From: Mastigamoeba balamuthi
Lineage: Eukaryota > Evosea > Mastigamoebida > Mastigamoebidae
DNA: 31,885 bases
Reading direction: 5' to 3'
NCBI GenBank assembly: GCA_902651635.1
Contig: CACRSC010000006.1
Location: forward strand, 174,314 to 206,198
A program made the position numbers and the translations under genes. Of the stretch, positions 19,166 through 27,570 are shown piece by piece; positions within the stretch are counted from its first letter, which is position 1; each line of letters starts with the position of its first letter. Below the pieces are notes generated by a model. It searched no databases. It had not been told where the DNA came from and saw only the letters and a program-made list of their open reading frames with translations.

Positions 19166-21840
19166 TTAGTCTTGATCAGGAGCGAGCCGCCCGAAGCGGA
19201 GGACTGCAATAGGGAGGAACTGGCTTTCTTTTCGCAGCACGAGATCGTCGTACTGTATGGCGTCCACAAACGCGGCCTCGAAGCCGTAGCCCTCGGCCCC
19301 AGATACCCCCACAACGTGTGAGTCGAACCCCTGTCTCAGAGGCTTCTCCGATGTCAGTTTGCATTCGAACGCGATCACATAAACAGGATGAAAGATGCCC
19401 AGAACTCAAACACTCAAACAGGAGTGAACGCAGGGATCTTCATACCTTGTCGATGCGACGCATACTGTCGTTCTCCAGAGCAGCGGCGTCGCCCTCCTTA
19501 GCAGTTTCCGAGAGGGGGTAGACTGCGTTGTAGGTGCTGATGGACCACGGCTGAATGACCGCGGGGGCCTCGTAGTTGTGCTTGCGCGTCAGCGGGTACA
19601 CTCGTCCCGCAAACGCCACCCCGGCGACAAGAGCGTAGCAACCGCTGCTATCTGGCTGCACCTCGACCCCCACGACCTCGCCCGTAGCGCACATGGCAGC
19701 GTAAAGGGGTTGCAGGGCGCAGTAGAACCCCGCGCCGAATTTGCCTCCGGTGACCCCGCGCATGTGCCTCAGGACGCCAGAGCACACCTCCTCGGCGACC
19801 TCGCACGTGCACCCGAACCACACCAACGCGCACCGTACCGACCGAGAGCACTGGGGCGTGTCGCGCGCGAGGAGCCTTCGTGTGAGGCGGCTGAGAACGA
19901 GCTCCTGGTCCGGGCTCTGCGGTATGAACACAGGCTGCTCTTTCTCGGCTATGAACGCCCGGACGCCGCCGCAGAACGTGTCGAGGAGCCGCTGGTTCTT
20001 CACCAGCCGGACTGTGTCCAGGGCCAGGCCCAGCTCAGCACAGTCCTTGGCAAAGAGATCGGACAACGCCGTTCCCAAAGAGCACTCGCTGGCGTCGCAG
20101 CTCTCGTACGGGGACCCTTCCGCAGGCCGCGACCACTCTAGCGTAGACAGAGCCCCCGTATCGTACAGCGTCCCGTCCACGGCACCGCACGCGACCAGGT
20201 CCAGGGGGCCCAGCGGAACGCGACCAACTCTGGTGTTCTTCCGTCCCTCTTTGCGGGAAACCACCTCGAGCTCCTGCTGCAGCTCGAGCGCGGGGCTCCT
20301 GGCGTCCGAGAACAGCGGGATGACGACCTGGCTGAGCGCGCTAGGGAGCGGCTGCGGGCTGTCCACGCGCAGGGACAGCATCACCGATGACCTCGACAAG
20401 TTGCTGGCCTTGCGCAGCGGAAGCGAGTCAACTTTCGTCAGAGAGGTCTCGGGCGCGGACGAGTCAGGAGTCCTGCTGCCACTGAGCTGCTCGACGCAGA
20501 CGTCTGACGAGGGCGGGACTGCACTGCCGCTGTCCACGGGAACGCGCTTCATCGGCAGCAGGGCGAACGAATTGCCCCCGATGATGATGTGCGCGTCCTC
20601 TTTGGGTGGCCGCCCGCAGTCGGCCACTTTGTTGCTGCGCTTCCGGCAGCGCCTGAAGGCGGCCACCACCGGGACGACCAGCGCAGCCACCGCCGCAACC
20701 ACGATGACGGCAATGGCCCACGGCGCGAGAGGATGTGCGGGCGCGTCTGCGCGCTCCAGGACCGCCGTAGTGCCGTCGCCGTTGAGGGTGAACGGCAGCC
20801 CCGAGACAGAGAGGCAGTGCACCGCATCGTAGGCGCCTTCCTGCCCGGTCGCAGCGCACACAGTACCAGAGCCAACGGCCACGCGGGCGTAGCGGACAGC
20901 GGGGGTGAACAGAGGGCCCTGCAGGGGCGCCGCCTGCGTGTCGGGCCCCCAGCACGACACGCCGCCGGAGGTTGTCAGAGCACACGCGAGAGAGCACCCG
21001 ACCGAGACACCGACAGCAGCAGCCGACGGCACGCCAGCGGCCAGAGCAGCCGACTGGCCTGCGAGCGCGGCGCAGACAACACTGCTGTTGCCCGAGAAGA
21101 AGTAGCAGACGCTGCCCCCGCACGCCGACATGCCTCCGACGCCGGTGGCGACCAGGGCTGTGGTGTTGTCGGGCCCACGGCAGCTGAGTGCAGCGCCGGA
21201 TATCCAGCAGGCAGCGCCGTCGCCGCCCGGCAGAGCGACGTCGCTCAGCGGCCCCGAGACGCCCAGAGGCTCGCTGCACACCACGCTGGGCGAGAACGCG
21301 CTGCCGAGGACCACGCAGAGCGGGCGGCCCGTCGCGGAGGCCCGCAGGGAGAGCGCAGCCGACGACATCTGCGGGGCGCTGAGCTCGAGCGCAGCAGCGG
21401 CAGGGGCGGCAGCGCCGGCAGAGCACCTGACGCTGCCGGTGCCGTCAGCGCGCCTGGCAAGCACGCACAGACGGTCCCCGGGCATCACAACGTCCACAGG
21501 CTCCGCACTGTCTGTTCGCCGGTTGACGTCGCGTGAAAAAGCGAAACGGCATTTTCCGGTTTTCGCCAGTGCTATAAATAGAACAGCAACTCTCCCGCGG
21601 ACAGGAGGGCGCACCGGCGAGATCAGGAAGAGGCCCAGACCACTCTGGCGAGCACACGAGGGCCCGAGGCCGCGCCGTGGCCACCAGGGCGCAGGCAGAT
21701 CCGTTGGCTCCCGCCGCGAAGCGCCAGAACAGCGCCCGCTCTTCGGCCCCGCGTGCCCCGCACGCCCACAGAGCGAAACCGAAAAGCGCCAGCAGTCGCG
21801 CAGCGCTGAGCTGCTCGGCGGCCGACCGCGTGGCGACCAT
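19166..21840 (-). CDS. Receptor with RCC1-like ectodomain and intracellular PARP/ART-like domain
   Basis: Exons 21840-21615, 21511-19466 and 19404-19166 give 836 residues. The ATG at 21840 opens a signal peptide (core LLALFGFALWACGARG). The ectodomain is Cys/Gly/Ala-rich with repeats like CALTTSGGVSCWGPD, the form of RCC1-like blades in plant CRINKLY4-type receptors; blade number is uncertain. A membrane helix (about 338-361, PWAIAVIVVAAVAALVV) is followed by RRCRKR, a Ser-rich linker and a C-terminal PARP-type fold. Its family signs are VRLVKNQRLL, VWFGCTC, GKFGAGFYCAL and, in the last exon, DDLVLRKESQFLPIAVLRF. The His of the H-Y-E triad is replaced by Phe (about 640), Tyr is kept (about 671) and Glu is replaced by Asp (about 810). 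It may be inactive, bind NAD, or transfer a single ADP-ribose. The alternative donor at 19445 leaves no in-frame acceptor. Confidence 0.8.
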
Positions 21841-21969
21841 CGCGATTTCTGTCGGCGGAAAAAGCAAGTATCTCGCCGATATCTCGTCGCAGATCTACAG
21901 GCGAATATAAATCGTCCAGTCCGTCTGACGTGGCTGAGCTCAGTCCAGATTTATCGGGAAACAGTGGGA
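21841..21969. promoter_or_regulatory. Compact bidirectional promoter between ART receptor and SMYD gene
   Basis: Only 129 bases separate the two start codons. One AT-rich block, AATATAAATC at 21904-21913, reads TATAAAT toward the SMYD gene (58-64 bases before its ATG) and TTTATATT toward the ART gene (64-72 bases before its ATG). It could therefore serve both directions. No other TATA-like site is present. Confidence 0.5.
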
Positions 21970-23197
21970 ATGGACGCAGTGCGGGACGTGGAGGCCATCA
22001 GGAGGCTCGCGGGCGGGTTCCCGCTCGAGCTCCGCGACGTGCCCGGCGCGGGGCTGCAGTGGGAGGCCTCGCGGCACATCTGCGTCGGGGAGCTCGTGCT
22101 CCGCTCCGAGGCCTACGCGGCCATCGTCTCCCACGACCAGTCCGCGACCGTCTGCCACACCTGCCTGCGCCCCATCGCGCGCCCGCAGCTCAGCACCGCC
22201 ATCCGCTGCGGTTCGCGAGCCCAGTTTCGAAGAGAATCGGTTGGGTTGGGTTTTTGCCTGCGCTGACGTGGAGATCCCCGATGCTGTGCCAGTTGGCTGC
22301 GGAAAAGCCACGTGGTGCAGCGAGCGCTGCAGGAACGTCTCGCGCGAGCGCCTCGAGGTGTCGCACGGCGAGGACGAGTGCCGGGCGTTCCGCTCGCTGG
22401 CCCGCGCTGCCAAGCCGGTGAACGCGCGGCTGCGGGCGAGCGGCGGGCGGCAGCTGACGTCGAACGAGCTGAGCGAGTGCCGCCTGGTCGTCCGCATCCT
22501 CGCGCGGCGCCTGCGCGAGCTCCAGCGCCCGGGCGCGGCGGCGGCCGCCGGGCACACGTTCGCGGACGTCGTGTGCCTCGTGAGCAACCGCGAGGAGTTC
22601 CGGTCGCAGCGGCCGCGGGTCTACGAGCGGCTCGAGCTCAAGGCGTCGCTGGTCGCCTCTGCGCTGGCGGGCAGCCCGCTGCTGCGCGGGCTCGGCGCCG
22701 ACGACGTGCTGGGGCTGCTCTGCCGCGAGAAGTGCAACACGTTCGGGCTCTGGTCGCCCAGCAGCACGATGCGGGGCGTCGGCCTCTACCCCGTCGCCAG
22801 CTACTTCAACCACTCGTGCGCGCCCAACGCCGTGCACCACGCGCGCGGCACGGCGCTCGAGATCCGCGCGCTGGCGCCCATCGCCAGGGGCGAGCCCGTG
22901 GCCGTCTCGTACATCGAGCTGGCCGACGACAGCGCCGAGCACCGCGCGGGGACGCTGTGGAACTTCTGCTTCGCGTGCGGGTGCCCGCGGTGCACGGCGC
23001 AGGGGCCCCAGCAGGAGGACGCGCTCTGGAGGCAGGTCGCGAGGTTCTGCTGCCGCAAGAAGACCTGCGTCGGCACCCTGGGCCTCGTGCGGGGCGGGCA
23101 GGGCGAGCCTGCCGCGCTCGAGTGCAACCTGTGCGGCGCTCGGTTCTGCCCCACGCAGGAAGAGACGCTGTGCTCGTGCGGAAACAACGCTATGTAA
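21970..23197 (+). CDS. SMYD-type SET and MYND domain protein (probable lysine methyltransferase)
   Basis: Two exons (21970-22210 and 22293-23197) around an 82-base intron give 381 residues. The split SET domain begins near residue 15. The MYND zinc finger is assembled across the splice: CHTCLRP, IRCVGCGKATWCSERC, then HGEDEC, which supplies the expected Cys/His ligands. The C-terminal SET half has the NHSC motif at about 253-256 (SYFNHSCAPNAV), GEPVAVSYIEL with the active-site Tyr, and a post-SET cluster FCFACGCPRC. This is the SMYD order (SET-N, MYND, SET-I, SET-C, post-SET). SMYD proteins use S-adenosylmethionine to methylate lysines of histone and non-histone proteins in nucleus and cytoplasm. 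The C terminus has two extra Cys pairs (CCRKKTC, CNLCGARFC) that could hold another zinc. The long C-terminal repeat domain of animal SMYD1-3 is absent. Confidence 0.92.
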
Positions 23198-23340
23198 CCA
23201 AACAGTACATACAAAACAAAACAAAGACCTCTTTCTCATCACGATGGAGAACAATGAGAACCCGCTTGGGGTTTAATCGTAGGTACGAGAGCTCATCCGG
23301 GTCGAACACATGAATCGAATGAATTAAGTTAAATTGTAAA

Positions 23341-23412
23341 GGACGAGTAGCTCACCGGTAGAGCATTAGACTGCAGATCTGTTGGTAGGCGGTTCAATTC
23401 CGCCCTCGTCCT
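23341..23412 (+). tRNA. tRNA-Cys (anticodon GCA)
   Basis: The acceptor stem GGACGAG pairs with CTCGTCC, and the discriminator is T (U73), the identity base of tRNA-Cys. The D arm has GCTC/GAGC, the anticodon loop CTGCAGA holds GCA, and the T arm is GGCGG-TTCAATT-CCGCC. No intron is present. An AATTTTAT follows and supplies a T-run for termination. A Ty3/Gypsy relic ends 366 bases downstream. Confidence 0.95.
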
Positions 23413-23778
23413 AATTTTATACATACGTAATTTTAATGTGACACATGAGAGCAATAAAGCGATTGCAGGCGTGAGGACTTCCAATTGTTTGGCGCGACGT
23501 GAACGATCTGAAGGTGCGTGTTTCCTTCTTCTTTCTGCCCTTCACTCTTTCAGATTCCCTTTTCTTCTTTTGTTTTCTTGAAAATTGTAGGGAACTGTGT
23601 ATGAGGAATGTAAACAACAAACTGTTTTGTCTGACATGTGTGTGTGAGGTGAATCATCCTGCCAGTGAAATGGCAGTGGTGAAGTGGCACAGCCACGTGG
23701 CATGGGCCACGACATTACCTTCCTTCACAGAAAGGCAGTACAATCAGTCAGCCTATCCCTTCAGGATGCATGACTTCC
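23413..23778. other. Spacer between tRNA-Cys and Ty3/Gypsy relic
   Basis: No gene is seen. Base composition drops in GC here and stays low through the retroelement region. Two small hairpins, GTGGC-ACA-GCCAC and GTGGC-ATGG-GCCAC, stand directly side by side at 23684-23710. If the element had a 3' LTR it should lie here, but I find no matching copy at its other end. Confidence 0.45.
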
Positions 23779-25218
23779 TCAGCTTGTGAGCCCTCTCATA
23801 TACTCCTGAATGACCGGGCTCCACCTCATGTCCTGGTACTCGTTCCATGTGTTGGGGTGATCATTGTTGATGTTGGGGTATCCCAGGTACTTCAACCTGA
23901 AATAGAGTTTTGTCCCTTGGTGTTTGTGGGTGTAGATCTTCTTGATGAGATACTTGTTCTTGTTGACCACTTCAGCCTTCAGCTCCTTCAGGCTAAGCAT
24001 GCCTGGCCAGAACTGGTGCAACCTGTTCACATGCACCTTCAATTGCACATGGTCAATCAGGCTCTTGGTCATGTAGATGAGGCGGTGGTCCTGTGAAATG
24101 ACGATTTCTGGGCCCCTCCATGAAAAACCCAACTTGGTCTTCTCTTCTGCTTGAAGTGGACCAGGACGTAGTTGCTGACCTCAAAGTCAATCTGGCCCTT
24201 GGCCCTTGCCCTGTACGTCACCTTGATCTTCTTCCTGAGTGCCATCTGGATATCATACATCCTTGACAACAGCGATGCTACCTGGATCATCTGGGTAGCT
24301 ACTGAGAGAGGCTCATTTTCTGTTGCTGTTTCAGACATTGCAACATTGATTGGCAACCAGGGTGCAAACCTGTGGACCATGTTCCACGGGGTCGTTCCCA
24401 GCATCCTCAAGTAGCTGCAATTGATTGCTAATGCCACTGGCACCACGATGTCCACCCAGTTGTTGGTCACATTCTCCTTGTGCATTACACAATGTAATGT
24501 AGACTTGATATCTAAGTTCTTGCACTCCACTGCACCGTGCCCTTCAGGATGTAGAAGAAGCAAGATGTAGTGTCTGATCTGCAGTACCCTGTACATCTTG
24601 ACGAATGCCCCTGCCATGAATTCCTTGGCCTCCTCACTGTAAAACTGGTTAATGAGTCCATGAATACACAGCCAGTGCTTTCAAATGACCATAGCTGTTG
24701 GCTCTTCTTGTATCATTGGCATCAGCTCCAACACTACCCAGTGTGAGAACTGATCAATCATCATGAGAATGTACTTGCAGTCCCTGCTCTTCTGGAATGG
24801 CTGATGTAGTCAAGGAAAATGCTGTCAAATGGGATGCATGCCACAATAGTGCCCATGTCCACACTGTGTGAATGCTTAGCATGCTTCTTCTGGCACGCCA
24901 GGTACTTCCTGACCATCCTGGCCACGTCACTGTCCATCTCTGGCACTTGATAGCTGCTGAGATGCAGTGCATCATGTGCTGTATACTGCCATGCCCCACC
25001 ATGAGATGTGAGTGTCTGAGCATGAAGAGCCTCACCAGCATCTCCACACTGGGTCTCTCATTCAGGACAATGATGTTGTCCACCAACTCAGGAGGTAGGT
25101 TCTTAATAGAGGCCCATACTGCCTCTATCACATCGTTGTGGTCCTTGTTGCTGTGTCCATTGTCCCTGATCGTGTCTATGAGGAAAGTCTCAACATCCTC
25201 CTCCTCTGTGATCTCCAC
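23779..25218 (-). pseudogene. Integrase region of Ty3/Gypsy relic with chromodomain-like C terminus
   Basis: The N-terminal H2C2 zinc-binding domain starts in one frame (LFMLRHSHLMVGHG, about 25030-24985) and continues in another (VRKYLACQKKHAKHS, about 24915-24870), so a frameshift lies between. The RNase H-like core follows in fragments, with WVDIVVPVALAIN and LGTTPWNMVHR corresponding to the second half of integrase. The last open stretch (24132-23779) ends in a segment patterned like a chromodomain: NKYLIKKIYTHKHQGTKLYF, LKYLGYPN, NTW and SPVIQEYM. In intact chromoviruses this domain directs integration to particular chromatin. The gene is clearly non-functional. Confidence 0.72.
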
Positions 25219-25299
25219 GAAGTGGCTCTCAATTACCTTCCCCAGCTGCCATGAGATGTACTGTTTCCCTTTCTTGGTGGGAACGACTGTGAGAAGTAG

Positions 25300-26269
25300 T
25301 CACTGATGAAATTCTGCTTGCCCAGCTGGAACACGATGACATGATAACATAGTTAAACTCCAACAAAATAACCGTCCAGCATAGCACGTGGTGGTTAACT
25401 GATGTCTCCATCCAACACAGGTTGTTGTGGTCTGGGCAGACCACCAGGGGTCCAAAAATGTACAGTCTGGCCTTCTGTATGAGGAACACTGTAGTGTACG
25501 TCTTCTTTTTGCCTGTTGTCATTCGTTGATGCTGGCCAATGGTGAGCTTGTGCAAGCAGAGCAGCAGGATGTGGAGCTCACCTGTTGCAGTCCTGCTGGA
25601 GAACCGCACCCCCTATTTCATATTCACATGTATCAGGATGAATGATGATCATAGCTCCTGGGATGGGCTGTGCCAGGATGGCTGGGGTGAGCAGTGCTTT
25701 GATCACCTTGTTGAATGCCTTCTCTGTGCTTATAGTGCACTAGACCAATGCATGCTTCGACCCCTTGCCCTTGTTGAGTGCCCTCCTCCTTGTGCTAGTC
25801 AGCAGCTCACAGGACATCAGTGTAGTTGGAGATGAAGGGGGCCAGCCACTGGGCGAACCCCAGGAACCTCGAGGTCTCCTCGTCGTTCTCACCCTGCCAT
25901 AGCCCCTCTTCCAGTCGAACTTGGCCTGGTACCACTTCCCACTGCAGAAGTGTACTGCATCGGGTACTTGATCTTGACCATGATGGCATTCTTCTTACAG
26001 TAGTCTCCACATATCTGGAACACCACAGGGCTGAACTCAGCCACAGTGATCAGGGTAGCCTTCTCCTTCCAGATTGTAGTGTCCTTGACATAGATACTGA
26101 TGGCCTCATACTTGTTAAGCTCACTCTTGATGAATGCCTTCTTGGTATCTGAGAGTATGCAGTCCGACTCGTAAGGCATGTTGGCCCTCTTGAGTATGTC
26201 AATGTGGAACTTTTGTGGTAGCTGCGTGGGCTGGTTGTCCAATGGGTCACAAACATCAGAATATTCCAT
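25300..26269 (-). pseudogene. Reverse transcriptase/RNase H region of Ty3/Gypsy relic
   Basis: From 26269 the minus strand encodes the start of the RT fingers: FHIDI..., then SELNKYEAISIYV, then FQICGDYCKKNAIMVKIKYP, which matches the usual F.CVDYR.LN..T..D.YP block. About 60 codons later the sequence is already at the thumb/connection (ETSRFLGFAQWLAPFISNY, near 25880-25820). The palm, normally well over 100 residues, has therefore been deleted. RNase H follows in shifted frames, with VCPDHNNLCWM and LCWTVILLEFNYVIM matching the TDH..L and RW.L.L.EF. blocks. Confidence 0.7.
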
Positions 26270-26558
26270 GAACAGCTCGGTGAACTTCGTGCATCACTGT
26301 GGGTTCTCCGTGATCAGGGGTCCCAACTTGATTGGAGGCATCATCCTCTTCTTGAATGTCCTCGTGATGTTTGGTGTCAATTGGGTCTGCTGTGAGCTCG
26401 TCCCTGACGAGCTTGATGTATGTGATCACCAGTGGTGTCGTCAACAAGATCACGTAGTGCTGGGTGTCCCTCAGCCTGATCAGGACGAAATCCCCTACTG
26501 GAGTTGTTGGTGTGATGAACACCACTGCATCCTGGAATGGCACTCCCTGCTTGAACAC
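26256..26558 (-). pseudogene. Upstream open fragment of retroelement, possibly protease/linker
   Basis: This open stretch, in a different frame from the RT fragment, reads VPFQDAVVFITPTTPVGDFV and then an acidic linker rich in Asp and Glu. Its position just upstream of RT is where the aspartic protease C terminus and linker lie in Ty3/Gypsy elements. I see no DSGA active site, so the identity is a positional guess. Confidence 0.35.
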
Positions 26559-26804
26559 GAGTGGAATGAATGCAGCCAGCGTGATCAGGTCGGTGCTGCC
26601 ATTGCTGTTCTTTAACTTAATCGGGTGGTCAGAAACAGTTGTTACAGCTTCTACTGCTGCTACTCATGCACAGGTGGTGGCTCATACAGCTCAGAGGCGT
26701 GAGGTGTCTGCCGAGATGCACAAACTGCATGTTGAGTTGCACACAGTCAATTTGTACATCATGACTCTCACCAAGACATCCAACCAACCTCCAAAGCAGC
26801 ATAG

Positions 26805-27134
26805 CTGCCTTCTTCCCAGGAACATGTTGGCCTTGTTGGTGGGCACGGGCTCTGTGGGGAAGGGGTCCCATGTGCCTCTTCTCCCCTTCAGTGAGAGAGA
26901 GAGTGTGTGTGTGGTGCCGTTATTTCAGGTGGCAGCTCACTGGTCTCGTAGGAGTGAGAACAGTCAAGGCATGTGGGGCCTTAACGAGAAAAGAACTGGC
27001 GGGATTTTCTCATCTGTCCTTGATTTTGTTTCTTCTGTATCCCTTTGGGGAGTAGCAGACACTCCCACGAACTTCGCAGAGCTCATTCACGAAGTGTATC
27101 TGCCTTCTTCCCCAGGAATGTGTTGGCCTTGTTG
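26805..27134. repeat. Two diverged direct copies of a ~35-75 base segment
   Basis: 26805-26839 and 27100-27134 share CTGCCTTCTTC..CCAGGAA and GTTGGCCTTGTTG, with two substitutions and one indel in 35 bases. Weaker similarity continues for about 35-40 more bases. The copies are 295 bases apart and enclose non-coding DNA with a GA/GT microsatellite (26893-26912). They may be ends of a nested insertion or a segmental duplication. Confidence 0.55.
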
Positions 27135-27524
27135 AAGTGGGTGCAGGCTCCACAAGGAGGGGGTCTCTCTTCCACATAGGTTATTTGTTATCAGGTCCAT
27201 TGTTCCCTGGCCAGCTGGCATGTGTAGCAGGCCATTGATGCAGCACTTGATGTCCTCCAAGAGGCATGTGTAGGTCATGTAGGTGTCGCTTTGCCAGTCA
27301 CCTTGCAGTTTGATGAACAGTGCCGGGATATTGGCTGCAGTGAGGGCTGTGGTGCAGCCCACCCAGCTGGACTTGCCCATGATGTGAAGGGTCCAGCCGA
27401 TGTGACAGGTCAGCCATTTAAAGATGGAGCCCACCGTGTTGGCAGTGATGGTGAATCCTTCTGGCGGCAGATTTCTTCCTGGTATCTTTGTCGCACCCAA
27501 CAATTGATTTCCTGGTGACTCCAC
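27087..27524 (-). pseudogene. C-terminal fragment of a retroelement-type tyrosine recombinase
   Basis: The minus strand stays open for 145 codons. It contains the end of a phage-integrase-like tyrosine recombinase of the DIRS/Ngaro/Crypton type: FTITANTVGSIFKWLT, GKSSWVGCTTALTAANIP, FIKLQGDWQSDTYMTYTCL. These correspond to the G-H-S-x-R..GGAT.LA..G.P...I...GRW.SD.Y..Y block. The box II His is Lys here and the box II Arg is Trp, so catalysis is lost even if the frame were complete. The N-terminal half and the box I Arg are absent. It ends 47 bases before the proposed start of the nuclease-kinase gene. Confidence 0.65.
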
Positions 27525-27526
27525 CC

Positions 27527-27542
27527 GGATCTGCGCAGATCC
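27527..27542. repeat. Perfect 16-base palindrome upstream of nuclease-kinase gene
   Basis: GGATCTGCGCAGATCC is a perfect dyad. It lies between the end of the recombinase relic and the ATG at 27571. It may mark the junction between relic and host gene or be a dimeric protein site. Confidence 0.5.
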
Positions 27543-27570
27543 TTTGGTTGCTTCCGACGAGCACCACCGA

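Larger units (their letters stand above)
23779..26630 (-). mobile_element. Decayed Ty3/Gypsy (chromovirus-like) retrotransposon
   Basis: On the minus strand the order is RT start, RT thumb, RNase H, H2C2 zinc-binding integrase domain, integrase core and a chromodomain-like tail. RT before RNase H before integrase is the Ty3/Gypsy order. The coding sequence is broken by many frame changes and stops, and most of the RT palm, including its catalytic Asp-Asp motif, is missing. No LTR pair, primer-binding site or polypurine tract could be identified, so the limits given are only those of recognisable coding sequence. GC is lower than in the flanking host genes. Confidence 0.75.

Noticed and set aside
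21573-21580. TATAAATA as a promoter for the ART receptor
   Set aside because: It lies inside the first intron (21512-21614) of the favoured model, and using it would remove the signal peptide encoded by exon 1.
23413-27150. LTR pair for the Ty3/Gypsy relic
   Set aside because: Comparing both flanks by eye gave no shared stretch beyond short simple sequence; the 26805/27100 repeats lie on one side only.
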